Origin: Dipteronia dyeriana
Taxonomy: Eukaryota > Streptophyta > Magnoliopsida > Sapindales > Sapindaceae
Assembly: GCA_032871835.1 (NCBI GenBank)
Contig: CM065297.1
Coordinates: 42,347,098 to 42,411,097 of the forward strand
Length of the DNA: 64,000 nt
Direction of reading: 5' to 3'
Below, piece after piece: positions 32,011 through 44,387 of the stretch. The translations under genes and the position numbers were made by a program. Every line of letters begins with the position of its first letter. The first letter of the stretch is position 1. The notes under the pieces were generated by a model. The model had not been told where the DNA came from. It searched no databases and saw only the letters and a program-made list of their open reading frames with translations.

Positions 32011-34341
32011 TATGGGAAAAACGATTTAAAATGCAGCGGAAACATAAAATCAGGGTTTGGTATATTTTAAAAATTTTCCTTTTAAAAATAGAACCTTAAC
32101 CCTTGATTAATTAACGTATAATAAAAGTATCGTACCTTTTTCTCGTGACAATTGAAGTTGTGCCGAATTGAATCCACATGATCTTCCAATCAAATCACAA
32201 ACGTGATCACCTAGGAGTGTGGACTCCCTTTCTTTGAATTGTATACCTAATGATGGAAACAAACAAAATCTTTTTCTTTCGTTAGTCACAATAATCCTCC
32301 AAGAGAAAAAAACAAAGAATGTTAGGTCACTTGTGAATTATCAATCTATTTGATTGAAACTCGCGTGAACCTTGATTCGATGTTGTACACAAAACGTTTT
32401 GATGTAAAGGCTACTAGTGCACTACCGAAAACAAAACTTTCTTTCTTCCGTTTTCTCTTTACCGATTTTTCACACACCAATCTCTAGAGTTTGACGAATT
32501 TATCTAGAGCAAGAACTGAATTTTCTTTTCACAAAACTCTCTCTTGGCCGAAATTTCTCTCCAAGAAAAGGTAGTGGCTAAAATCTCTGTCTCTAAAAAT
32601 CAGCCTTGGCCGAATTCCACATTGAGGTATATATAGCTTCTTAAATCCTCACATAAAGAGGATTTACTTGGTACGCAAGAATCCTATCTCTAGGTGGATT
32701 TACTAGGTGACAAAGAATCATTTTCAAAGAAGAATTCTTTTCCGCACTGAGACTCCTTTTCCAACTCATTGGTGTATTTATTCAATAACCAATTATTGAA
32801 TATAAATTAAATTTGTGACTATATCAAAACTTTTTAATTTGACCAATTGCCAATTTAGAGTTTTAATAGAAATCAAATACTTCCTAATTTGACTAAATAA
32901 ATAAATTCCTTTAATGTATCTACTTATCAAATATAGTATTTGATACTTATCACACTACCAACAATAGTATGACACTAGGATACCATCTCCTACTTGGAAA
33001 AAGATTTTGACTTTTAATTAAACAATTAGTTAATAAATAAATAAATAAAATTCCAGTTAATTAAATAATAAAATAAAAAACAATAAATAGGGCTATTATA
33101 TAGGCTCTTGCCACCCAAGCTATATAAATATAGGCCAAATATTTTTTTATATATATTTTATTAAATCCATTGGACTATAATAAAAAGTCCACATGTGAAC
33201 TAGACCTAATTTTACTAAAAGAAACAAGTCCACATGCCTTACCACAATTATAATTGGATCTGTAAATTGGTCCAGTAAAACAAATCAAGTGATCCATGCA
33301 AGTTCGTGTGGATTGGGGATCTTGGCCGGCTATCTAAATTTAAGCTCCAGTAGACACAACCCAATCACAATCAACAAATGATTCACTTAGGTCCGATCTA
33401 TTAATTTCATTTCATTCCATTAAAAACAAAAATTGAATTCTTAAATAAAGATAGAATAAGTTAATATTTCTCATTCATACCCTAGACATTCTTCGTAGAG
33501 AAAACGTATCCTCGTGAAGAACACCTGTAATTGTCAGGAGCTCATAGACCGCCTGTAACTCTCCTATTTATCATATTTACTCATATGACCACATTTTGAA
33601 CTTGGATATTTGGACTTGTTCAGAAGCCATATTTCAATAGACATTATGAAAACATAATGTTAAGATTTAATATCCAATATCTCAAAATATCCATATGATG
33701 ATATTCCACTCATAGCTAATAAATGGAGCCATGATGTCCATAACTATAAATGACGTCCTCTATCGATTAATAAATGAATATCACCAAACAATGAAGGATA
33801 GACTATGCTATATAATCAAACTCATTGATAGATCAAATTATAACACATGCAACCATAACTCCATTATTTATCTCAGGATTGAGATAGACTCTCCGATTGT
33901 CTTCAAGTGAAAGCTTTTATCCATTAACGGTTTTAGATAAATTATCTCACTGTGATCCTATTCAATACACCTAGTGCACTATATTCTTTTGCCCAAAGAC
34001 ACCACACTTTGATGATTTTAAACTCATCATAACATATCTAATCCCACTCAAATGCTAGCAAAATAATCTACAACTTTGACAAGATAAAGGCACCCAACCT
34101 TTATCTTAAGTTGTAAATATTATTCAAGACTAACTACAGAATTATGTCCACCTCATACAAATCTAGATGTACGAGTTCTTCTTTTCTCATAGTCTTTTGA
34201 CCTTATCATTATTTAGTATTGACAATTATAATAATTAAACTATAAATACTATAAGATTTGTTAAACTAGAAATCACTTTATTAATATGAAGAGATTGTCA
34301 AATACATTATTACACTCTTGCTATTGAGCATAATCCTAACA
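32011..34341 (-). repeat. B2 5' LTR
   Basis: Minus-strand LTR ending TTTTTCCCATA at the PBS side, with small terminal changes relative to the TTCCTTACA of B1, and beginning TGTTAGGATTATGC at 34341. It is 2331 bp. TATA element CTATATATACC (minus) lies at 32627-32637. The right flank AGTGA is the target duplication. Confidence 0.9.
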
Positions 34342-34346
34342 AGTGA

Positions 34347-35250
34347 TGGACCGTAGAGTGACATAAAGGTTTAAGATCTACCAACTTGTGAAACTTGTTT
34401 GGAAGGTAAGTTGAACAAAAGGTCGTTCACAACAAAAGGTACAAGAGCCACTGATTGTTTTGGATTAATGCACACTGATGTGTGTGGCCCTATGAGCTTT
34501 CAAGATGGAGGTGAATATGAGTACTTTCTTACTTTCACAGATGACTACTCTAGATTTTGCTATGTGTATCTCATGCGACATAAGTCATATACTTTTGACA
34601 TGTTTAAATCTTTAAAAGTTGAAGTTTAAATTCAGCTTCAGAAACACATAAAAATCTTGAGGTCTGATCATGGTGAATAATATATTTCTTGTGAGTTTTG
34701 GAAATATCTTATTGATAATGGCATAATTTCTCAGTTTCCAATGCAAGGTACACCTCAACAAAATGGGGTTGCAAAAAGGAGAACTATAACTCTTTTAGAC
34801 ATGGTTAAGTCTATGTTGAGTTATCCAACACTTCCTAATTCCTTTTATGGATATGCTATACCAACCGCTATGTACATTCTAAACGATGTACCATCTAAGT
34901 CGGTTCCTAAAACACCAGGTGAGTTATGGACTCAGCGAAAGCCTACTTTACAATATTTAAGGATATATGGATATCCTATTCATATTTTAAAAGGAAAGAC
35001 AAAAGATGGAGTCCTTAAGAAACATGCATATTTGTAGGGTATCCTAAAGGAACCAAATGATATTATTTCTATAGTCCTTCAGATCTTAAATTATTTGTTT
35101 CGACAAATGATAAATTTCTGGAAGAGGACTATATGAATAATTTTGTGCCTAAAAGTAGAATTGTCCTAAATGAGCTTTCAAAAGATACAATTCCACAAGA
35201 GATTTCAGAACCTATCCCAATTGCAAGTTCGTACCAACACAAGATCAACA
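34347..35250 (+). pseudogene. B1 integrase, catalytic Glu changed to Lys
   Basis: Resumes the B1 frame after B2. CETCLEGKLNKRSFTTKGTR is the zinc-site end; the core has LMHTDVCGPM (first Asp), TFTDDYSRFCYVYLMRHKSY and RSDHGE (second Asp, about 34662). In QQNGVAKRRT the expected Glu of the D-D-E triad is Lys (codon AAA at 34774), a G to A change. Stops at about 34627 and 34678. The frame stays open at 34741-35037 with ELWTQRKPTLQYLRIYGYP. The C-terminal part (35040-35250) is frameshifted. Confidence 0.85.
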
Positions 35251-35369
35251 GTCTACCATTCCTTGTTGTAGTAGGAGGGTTAATAGAAAACTCGAGAGAT
35301 ACATCCGTCTAGGAGAATCAGTAGAGAATCTCCCGGATGATGATGATCCCTACATATACAATGAAGCCA

Positions 35370-36905
35370 TGGAAGATGTTGACTGTTGCCATTGGAAAAA
35401 GGCAATGCAATTCGAAATTAAATCTATGTTCAAAGACACAGTCTAATCACTAATGGACTTGCTTAAAGGGATAAAACCCATAAGGTACAAGTGGTTGTAC
35501 AACAGGAAAAGAGGAATGGATGGAAATATGGAAACCTTTAAAGCTAGATTGGTAGCTAAAGGTTACACACAGAAGGAAGGTACAGATTATGAGGAAACCT
35601 TCTCTCCCTTGGCCATGCTTAAATCCATTGGTATACTATTATCAATTGCGGCATCTCAAGACTTAGAGATTTGGCAAATGGACGTCAAGAAAAATTTCCG
35701 TATTGGAAGTCATGACGAAAGCATCTAAATGATGCAACTAGAAGGATTCATTAAAATGAGCCAAGAGGAAAAGGTATGCAAGTTACAAAGATCCATATAT
35801 GGATTGAAGCAAACATCTAGATCCTAGAATGTAATATTCGATCAAGCTGTGAAAAGTTTTGGATTTATTTAAAAGCTTGACGAATCCTATGTACTCAAAA
35901 GGATTGATGGCGACAAGTTGGTTTTCCTAGTTCTTTACTTTGATGTTATACTACTCATTGGAAATGATGTACGAGTATTAACATCAGTAAAAGAATGGTT
36001 GGCAAAACAAATTGATTTGAAGGACTTAGGATAAGCAAGTTATATTCTTGGTATCCAAGTCATAAAGGATCGAAAGAAGAGAACGATTGCATTATCCCAA
36101 GCTTCATACATAGATAAAATCTTGTCTAGGTTTTTCGTGCAGGATTCCAAGAAAGGTATGTTACCTTTCAGACATGGAATCAAGCTTTCTAAGGAACAAG
36201 TTCCTAAGAAAGAGCAAGAATAGCAATTCATAAGTAGGGTTCAATATACCTCAGCAGTTGGAAGTCTCATGTATGTAATGCTCTACAGTAGACTAGATAT
36301 TTGTTTTGCTATTGGCATAGTTAGCAGGATTCAATCAAAACCTGGTCTTGATCACTGGTTGGTTGTCAAGCATATTTTTAAGAAACTCAAGAGAACGAGA
36401 GATTATATGCTTGTATACTCTAGAGGGGATTTAATTCATGTTGGGTATATCGATTCTGAATTCCAATCAAGGAGTATCAAGCATATCAGTGTTTACACTT
36501 TGATGGGGGACAACCTTATAGAGGAGTATCAAGTAATCTTGTATTGTTGATTCCACTATGGAAGCTGTGTATGTTGCTACATACGAAGCTGCTAAATACG
36601 TTGTCTGGCTTCGCTAATTCTTGATTGGCTTAGAAGTGGTTCCTGATACGAATATACGGATCACTATATATTGTGACAATAGTTGAGCAGTGGCTAATTC
36701 GAGAGAACCAAGAAGTCATAAGAGAGGGAAAAACAATGAAAGAATGTATTACCTTTTAAGGGAAATTATGAATAGGGGAGACATGACGATAACCAAGATC
36801 GAGTCAGCAAAAAATCTAGCGGATCCCATCATAAAGGCTCTTCAACAAAAGAGTTTTGATGGGCACATAGAGAATACGAGGATAAGTGATATGGCACATT
36901 TGCTA
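35370..36905 (+). pseudogene. B1 reverse transcriptase and RNase H, active site lost
   Basis: RT motifs in order: [70 protein letters not shown]. The YVDD box reads YFDV (35936-35947), so the catalytic pair is destroyed. Then LAKQIDLKDLG, YILGIQVIKDRKKRTIALSQ, SAVGSLMYVMLYSRLDIC. RNase H is poor at first (VGYIDSEFQSRSI) but ANSREPRSHKRGK and LADPIIKALQQKSFDG are clear at 36690-36953. Several stops interrupt the frame. Confidence 0.85.
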
Positions 36906-36908
36906 CAG

Positions 36909-36921
36909 AAAAGTGGGAGAT
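36909..36921 (+). promoter_or_regulatory. Polypurine tract of B1
   Basis: AAAAGTGGGAGAT just before TGTTAGG at 36922. Confidence 0.85.
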
Positions 36922-39252
36922 TGTTAGGATTATGCTCGATAGCAAGAGTGTAATAATGTATTTGACAATATTTTCATATTAATAAAGTGATTTATAGTTT
37001 AACAAATCTTATAGCATTTATAGTTTAAATATAATAATTGTCAAAAGTAAATAATCGTAAGGTCAAAAAACTATGAGAAAAAAAAGAATTGTTCATACAT
37101 CTGGATATGTATGAGGTAAACACAATTCTTTAGTTAGTCTTGAATAATATTCACAACTTAAGATAAAGGTTGGGCGCCTTTATCTTGTCAAAGTTGTAGA
37201 TTTTTTTGCTTGCATTTGAGTAAGATCAAATGTGTTATTATGAGTCTAAAATAATCAAAGTGTGGTGTCATTGAACGAAAGAATCTAGTGACTAGGTGCA
37301 TTAAATAGGATCACAGTGAAATACATTATCCAGAACCGATAATGGATAAATGTTTTCACTTGAAGACAATCGGAGAGTTTATCTCAATCCTGAGATCATT
37401 GGTGGACTTATTTTTGCAAGAGCTATAATTTGAGCTATCAATGAGTGCGATTATAGAGCATAGTCTATCCTCAATAGTTTATTGGTATGAATTTGTTAAT
37501 CGATAGAAGACCTCATTTATAAATATGGACATCATGGCTTCATTTATTAAATAGGAGTAGGATATCGTCATATGGATGTTTTGAGGTATTAGATATTAAA
37601 TCTTGAAGTTAAGATTTCAATAGTGTGTATTGAAATATGGCTTCTGGACAAGTCAAAATATCCAAGTTCAATATGTGGTCATATGAGTAAATATTGTAAC
37701 TTGGAGAGCTATAGGCAATCTATGAGCTCTTGGCGATTACTGATATTCTTCACGAAGATAAACCATCTCCATTAAGGTTGTCTAGGGTATGAATAAGGAA
37801 TATTAACTTATTCTATATTTAATTAAGAGTTCAATTTTAGTTCATTAGTGGAATGAACTAAAATTAATAGATCGGATCTAAGTGAATCATTTGTTTATTG
37901 TGATTTGGTTATGTCTATTGGTGCTTAAATTTAGATATCCCGCCAAGATCCCCAATCCACACGAACTTGTATGGATTACTTGATATATTCTACCAGACCA
38001 ATTTATGGGTTCTTCTAGAATTGTATTAAGGCATGTGGACTTGTTTCTTTTTTAGTAGAAATGATTCTAGTTCACATGTGGACTTTTTATATTAAAGTCC
38101 AGTGAATTTTAGAAAGTATAAAAAATAATATATTGGCCCATGTCTAGGCTTGGGCGGCTATGGCTTGTAAAATAGCTTGATATATAGTTTTTTTTATTTT
38201 ATTCTTTAATTAAATGGAAATTAATTAATTGTTTAATTAAAATTCAAAATCTTTTTCCTAGTTGGAGAAGGTCTCCTAGAGTCATATTATTGTTGGTAAT
38301 ATGATAAGTATCAAATACTATATTTGATAAGTAGATGAGTAAAATGAATTTATTTATCTAGTCCAATTTGAAAGTATTTGATTTCTATTAAAACTCTAAT
38401 TGACAATTGGTCAAATTAGGATTTTTTAACATAGTCACAGTTAAATTTATATTCAATATTTGGTCAATGAATAAATATACTATTGAGTTGGATTAGGTGT
38501 CTTGGTGTAGAAAATAATTCTTCTTTGAAAAGGATTCTTGGTCACCAAGTAAATCCTCATAAGGAAAGGATTCTTGCCCACAAAGTAAATCCTTATAATT
38601 AGAGGATTTGGTGTCCTATATATATGACCTAAAGAATTCGGCCAAGCCTGATGTTTTCTCTAAGTGAGAGTTTGGCCAAGCCTAATTTTTCTTAAAGAAA
38701 GATTTTAGCCTAGATAGAGAATTTTTAGAGACAACAAATTTAGTTTTTGCTCTAGACAAAATTTGACCAACTAATAGAATTGGTGTGTGAAAATTCAGCA
38801 AAGAGGAAAAGGGAGAAAGAACATTTTGTTTTCGATAGTGCACTAGTAGCCTTTACATCAAAAGAATTTGTGTACAACATCGAATAAAGGTTCACTCGAG
38901 TTTCAATCAATTGGATTAAAAATTTACAAGTGACCTTACGTTCTTTGTTTTTCTTTTTGGAGGATTATTGTGACTAACAAAAGAAAGAGATTTTGTTTGT
39001 TTTCATCCTTAGGTATACAATTTAAGGAAAAGGAGCCCACACTCATAGGTAGTTCACGTTCGTGATTGGATTGGAAGATCTTCTGGATGCAATTCAACAC
39101 TAGTTCAATCATCACGAGAAAAATGTATGATACTTATAATATACGTTGATTAATCTAGAGTGAAGGTTCTTTCTTTTTAAGGTAATTTTTTTAAAATATA
39201 CCAAACCCTAATTTTACGCTTCCGCCACATTTTGAATCGAATTTTCCTTACA
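36922..39252 (+). repeat. B1 3' LTR
   Basis: Complete 2331-bp family-B LTR, TGTTAGGATTATGCTCG ... TTTTCCTTACA. TATA element CTATATATATGACC lies at 38612-38625. It is the best-preserved sense-strand reference for the family. G2 LTR sequence follows at once, with TTGAG as the presumed target duplication. Confidence 0.92.
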
Positions 39253-40563
39253 TTGAGCAAACAGGAGAAGCAGAACAAGGGTATCGGGTCCATACGCGGG
39301 TCTTCACCAGCACACTTCTCACGCATTTCTCTAAATCTGAGAGAAGGAAATCAAGACCATTAGGTCACTGTACATGTACTATATGGGTCCCTACCAACAT
39401 TATACTGTGCATTTCGCAAAAGAGGATCTTCCACATCAGCATTTCTGACCTATTTTTGGGAATCCTATTTAAGGAATCATGTGTAAAATCAGCCAGACGC
39501 CCACAAACCATTTACATCACTCATTTTCTCCCTCTAGATCTAGGAATCATTCTCTCCCTTCACATCTAAAACCCACATATTCATTCGTTGATTTTCTACT
39601 TAACAATACATTTAGAGATTAGAATTCAAGCATTCAGGGAAGGAGAACCACTCAATAGGTCTACTTTTATTATCTTCTCCTATTTATTTCGTTGTATTTA
39701 GCATGAGTAGCTTATCATCCCACTAGAGAGTTGATATGATTCTTTTATGAATTTTGTGCATTGTAATGAACTCTATATTTTCTATTAATCTATCAAATAT
39801 ATTTCATTCATTGTTTTCATTGATTTCAGTGATAATTTGTCTTGGATTTTACACTCCTCTATTTCCAAATTGTTTGAGTAATTATTTGTATAGTTGACTA
39901 GGTAAACATCTACTTGGTCTTCTTAAGCGCAATTGAATGGATCAAACAAGCGTACATCTATCAAGTGAGACCCGCATCTAATAATCTCAATTTTTATCTA
40001 ATCTCATATGGGTAATCAATTCTATACTTCTAGGTTGGTCACTTATGTGAGGTTAAACATCAATTCTATTCATCCAAGTTGGTGACTTTATAAAGAGACT
40101 GATCCCTTATTTTGATAGATGCTTATTCGTGAGTGGCCAATACTATACATCTAGATTGGAAACTCATGAAAGATATACAATCAATTCCATACATCTAGGT
40201 TGGTTACATTTGGCTAATGTTTAGTATTGTGAGTTTCATCATTGCCCATTGTTTGCTTTTTAAATCCATCAACCTCGTAGTCCATTTATCATCCATTTTC
40301 ATCTACTAACTTAGTTGCATTTTAATTAGCATAAACTTAGTTTGCATTTTAGTTAATTTCAAATCAAACAACCATTTCAATTTGTTTTTTGTAACATATT
40401 TTCTTTGTATTTAATACTAAAGTCACGATTTGTTCATAGCTATATCTCGATCTCTATGGACGATACCTTAACTTGCCATATTACTTGTTTTATACATTTA
40501 AGTGCATAGTTATGGTTTTATAAGTTTTGTTTTGATATTGCATATACGACGGATGCATTGTCA
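39253..40563 (+). repeat. G2 5' LTR, 3' three quarters
   Basis: Aligns with 48700-49664 from AGGAGAAGCAG onward and ends GATGCATTGTCA before the primer site. It has TATTTAAGG (39465) in the TATA position, then CT-rich sequence. A block of subrepeats at 40010-40220 has four copies of TCAATTCTATACATCTAGG-like words spaced about 55-60 bp. Confidence 0.85.
40010..40220 (+). repeat. Subrepeats in G2 LTR
   Basis: Copies of (TCAATTC)TATACATCTAGGTTGGT at about 40016, 40068, 40146 and 40186. The 3' LTR has the same block at 49465-49664, and G1 has a shorter one at 12050-12240. Confidence 0.7.
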
Positions 40564-40567
40564 AAAA

Positions 40568-40585
40568 TGGCACCGCTACCGGGGA
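40568..40585 (+). promoter_or_regulatory. Primer binding site of G2
   Basis: TGGCACCGCTACCGGGGA followed by TCGAC, four bases after the LTR end; tRNA-Asp-type site as in Athila. Confidence 0.85.
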
Positions 40586-40770
40586 TCGACGTATATAGTT
40601 GTGACAAGATTTTGCTTTAGTTAGTTGTTTAGTTGTTTATGAATTTTCAGGTGTATAGGTGTATGCACATGAGGCATTCGCTCGGAGGACCATTTTTTCC
40701 AGCCCAAAGTAACATCATTCGGATTGGAAGGATAATTAAACATTTTGAGAGTAATTAGTTGGAAGAGAAA

Positions 40771-41807
40771 ATGGCTTAAGCAAACCCACCAAACATGTCG
40801 GTTGAAGAGCAGGAAACATATGAGGAGAATTTACGAATAACAATTGAAGAGTACACTCTCCCATCAATTGGAGATGAGTAACCTACTTCTATTGTCTTAG
40901 ATGACATCACTAGACAATACGAGTTTAAGGGTATGCATGTGAATTTGTTGCCATCATTCCATGGGCTACATACTGATGATTGTCTACAAGTTATGAAGCA
41001 GTATAGCGTAGTGCTAGAGTCATTCTCGATAGTAGCCCAGAATACAGTATTGACTTAGGGACAACTATAAATGAGATGTTTCCAGTATTTCTTGAGGGAA
41101 CGTGCCATGCAGTGGTACATAGCATTGAGGCTAGGGATACTCTCAACATGGCCTCAGGTTTGCAAGGCTTTCTATAACAAACTCTTTCCAACTGTTAAGG
41201 CTAGAGAGCCGAAAATGAAGATTTCCACTTTCATAAGGAGGACGGTGAGCCATTTCATAAAGCATGGGAGAGATTTCACATCCTACTAGCACAAGTGCCA
41301 CAACACACCTATCATGACGAATAAAAGGTCACTTCCTTTTACCAGGGTCTCCTTACTATCACTTAGATGACGGTGGACAATGTTTCTAGACATAGAATTG
41401 TCAATAAGAGAGCCATGGAGGTTTATGTGATTATGGAGAAGTTGGCCAAAAATTCACAACATAGATCCTATAACACAAAGAGAGGTGGTGAGATAGAAAT
41501 TGTGCGAGGAATAGGTGTTATAATGTCTAGGATTATGAAGGAAATGTATTTTGTGAAGGACTAAGTATAGAATTTGCAAAAGTACGGTGCCCAATTGAAC
41601 CAAGTTATGAGTGATTAAATGTTAGGGGAGGGTCAATGTGAGCAAGAGGCGGCTCATATGTTAGGAGGATTCAAACAACAGAAAAATGACCCTTACTCTA
41701 ACACATACACTCCAGGTTGGAGAAATCATCTGAATTTCTCATGGAACAACAACAACAACTCCAACCAGAATCAAGGATTTTAGAGTCAAGGTTATAACAG
41801 ATACAAC
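40771..41807 (+). pseudogene. G2 gag, first part (Athila type)
   Basis: From ATG 40771 one frame runs to 41289 with stops after MA, after SIGDE and near 41057-41070. The retrotransposon Gag core is clear: HVNLLPSFHGLHTDD, then RCFQYFLRERAMQWYIAL, STWPQVCKAFYNKLFPTVKA. A frameshift near 41245 moves GEPFHKAWERFHILLAQVP to another frame; FYQGLLT and NKRAMEVYVIMEKLAKNSQH follow. DPYSNTYTPGWRNHLNFSWN near 41690 is the hallmark end of Athila Gag. Solo LTR B4 interrupts it after YNRYNY. Confidence 0.85.
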
Positions 41808-43954
41808 TATAGGGAAAATCCTGCAACAAAAGCGTGAATAATAAAAATTAGGGTTTGATATAAGTTTTTTTTATAAAATTCCCTTTAAAAGAAAGAACTT
41901 AACCCTTGATTAATTGATCTATATATAAAGTATCGTGCTTTATTTTTTCATGACGATTGAACTAGTGTCGAATTGAATCCGTAAGATATTCCAATCCAGT
42001 CATGAACGTGAATCACCTAGGAGTGTGGGTTCCCTTTCTTTAAATTATGTATCTGAGGATGGAAACAAACAAAATCTTCTTCTTTGTCAGTCACAATAAT
42101 CCTCCAAAAGAAAAACCAAGAACGTCTGGTCAGTTGTGAATTATAAATCATTTTGATGCAATGGATACTAGAGTACTATCGAAAACAAAAATGTTCCCTC
42201 TTTTCTCTATGCTTGGCCGAATTCTTCACACAATGAGTTGGACAAAGTTTTTTTTATATAACAATAAAAAAACAACTTCTCACACCAGAAACTAAGACTT
42301 GGTCGAAATTTACAACCTATATTTATAGGTTCACAAATTCTATCCTTAAGAGGATTTACTTGGTAGGCAAGAATCCTATTCTTAGGTGGCTTTACTTAGT
42401 GACAAAGAATCCTTTTCCGAAACAAAAAGAATTCTTTTCTATACCAAGACTCCTAATCCAACTTATTAGTGTATTTGTGACCATATTAAAGACTTCCTAA
42501 TTTGACTAGATAAATAATTCCTTTTATTTTTCTACTTATCAAATATAGTCTTTAATATTAATTATACTACCAACAATATTATAATATTAAGAGATCTTCT
42601 CCTATTAGGATAAAGATTTTTACTTTTAATAAAATAATTAATTAATTAACAAATTAATTTATTTCCATTGCATTAAATAATAAAATAAAAAATAATATAT
42701 TAGGCTTTTATATATTAGCCTTGCCGCCCATGACATTATATAGGCGTATATATTATTTTTCTTATTTTATTAAATCTACTGGACCTTAAAAAAAAAGTCC
42801 ACATGTTAACTAGACCTGTTTACAAAAAGAAACAAGTCCACATGCCTTAATACAATTCTAGATGGACCCCTAAATCGGTCCGATAGAATATATCAAGTGA
42901 TCCATGCAAGTTCGTGTGGATTAGGGATCTTGGCGGGCTATCTAAATTTAAGCTTCAATAGACACAACCTAATCACAATCAATATATGATTCACTTAGGT
43001 CCGATCTATTAATTTTAGTTCATTCCATAAAAGAACTAAAATTGAACTATTAAATAAAGAAAGAATAAGTTAATATTTCTCATTCATACCCTAGAAAACT
43101 TTATTGGAGATAGTGTATCCCCGTGAAGAATACTAGTAATCGCCAAGAGCTCATTTACCGCCTACAGCTCTCCAATTTACCATATTTACTCATATGACAA
43201 CATTTTGAACTTGGATATTTTGACTTGTCTAGAAGTCATGTTTCAATAGACACTATTGAAAACTTAACGTTAAGATTTAATACCCAATACCTCAAAATAT
43301 CCATATGGTGGTATTCTACTCATATTCAATAAATGGAGCCACGATGTCTATATCTATAAATGAAGTTCTCTATCGATTAAAAAATGAATACCACCAAACT
43401 ATTGAAGATAGACTATGCTAAATAATCGTACTCATTGATAGCTCAAATGATAACACTTGCAACCTTAAGTCCATCATTTATCTCAGGATTGAGATAAACT
43501 CTTCGATTGTCTTAAAGTGAAAAATTTTATCCATTGACGGTTCTAGATAAAGTATTTCAATGTGATCTAATTCAGTTCACCTAGTGCATTAGGTTCTTTT
43601 GCCCAAAATCACCACACTTTGATGATTTTAGACTCATCATAAAACATTTGATCCCAATCAAATGCTAGTAATAGAATCTACAACTTTAACAAGATAAAGG
43701 CGCCCAACCTTTATCTTAAGTTGTGAATATTATTCAAGACTAACTAAAGAATTGTGTCTACCTCATACATATCTAGATGTATGAACAATTCTTCTTTTCT
43801 CATAGTTTTTTGACCTTATGATTATTTACTTTTGACAATTATAGTAATTAAACTATAAATGATATAAGATTTGTTAAACTAGAAATCACATCTTTATTAT
43901 GACAAGATTGTCAAATACATTATTATACTCTTGCTATCGAGCATAATCCGAACA
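41808..43954 (-). repeat. B4: solo LTR of family B
   Basis: A single family-B LTR in reverse orientation, about 2147 bp, with no internal sequence. It is flanked by a perfect target duplication ACAAC (41803-41807 and 43955-43959). Skipping it joins the G2 gag as YNRYN-NYGGPSNQWQN. Ends are slightly altered (TATAGGG for TGTARGG, and CCGAACA). It formed by recombination between the two LTRs of a full element. Confidence 0.93.
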
Positions 43955-43959
43955 ACAAC

Positions 43960-44380
43960 AATTATGGTGGTCCAAGCAACCAGTGGCAAAATACAGAAAG
44001 TCACCCTTAAACAAATTTAACCGATCAATCTAGACAATATCAAATCAAGATCAAGACATATGATGAAATGATGAATAAGTTGATATAAAGGCACCGAAAA
44101 TCAAATCAAGACTTCAGCAACACTAAAAATGCAACTCAACAGAAACTACAGAATTATATTGACTCTAATAATTAGAGGAACTTAGGTGTTGATGCCTCAA
44201 TTAGAAGGGTAGAGACTCAGTTGCCTCAGATTGTAGAGTCTCTACAAAAGCAAGACAAAGGAAAATCTGTGAGTGGGAATGAGCACACCAAGTTTTGTGT
44301 AGTAGTTTAGGGTGGTCAAGGAAAAGGTTGAGCTTGAGTTAAAAATGGTTAGTGAAGATTTAGGCTGTAGAGGAGAATGA
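43960..44380 (+). pseudogene. G2 gag, C-terminal part
   Basis: Continues after B4 as NNYGGPSNQWQNTESHP, then YDEMMNKLI, NATQQKLQNYID and DASIRRVETQLPQIVESLQ, the coiled segment that closes Athila Gag proteins, and KQDKGKSVSGNEHTK. Scattered stops. G1 keeps the matching segment as ASLHRLKAQVSLIARELQ. Confidence 0.75.
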
Positions 44381-44387
44381 GAAGACA

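Larger units (their letters stand above)
8200..34341 (-). mobile_element. B2: Ty1/copia family-B element, interrupted by G1
   Basis: Minus-strand element with both LTRs (5' LTR 32011-34341, 3' LTR 8200-10526). From high to low coordinates: PBS, leader, gag, pre-integrase/integrase, RT, G1 insertion, RNase H, polypurine tract. It is flanked by AATGA (8195-8199) and AGTGA (34342-34346), one mismatch, inside the integrase frame of B1. G1 (11049-27904) splits it at the RT/RNase H boundary with duplication GTATA/GTACA. Removing G1 restores AGAGTATACA, the sequence seen intact in B5 near 60077. Confidence 0.9.
4915..39252 (+). mobile_element. B1: Ty1/copia family-B element, interrupted by C2 and B2
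   Basis: Reading past the inserts gives 5' LTR remnant (4915-5651), PBS, leader, gag and protease/pre-integrase remains (7022-8199), B2 insertion (8200-34341), integrase, RT and RNase H remains (34347-36905), polypurine tract and 3' LTR (36922-39252). The coding frame breaks at TTGGTTAATGA (8199) and resumes at AGTGATGGACC (34342), giving a 5-bp target duplication AATGA/AGTGA for B2. The first ~1.6 kb of its 5' LTR lies left of the window, beyond C2. After 39252 the sequence is G2 LTR, so B1 is an insertion in G2; TTGAG (39253-39257) is the expected right target duplication. Confidence 0.85.
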
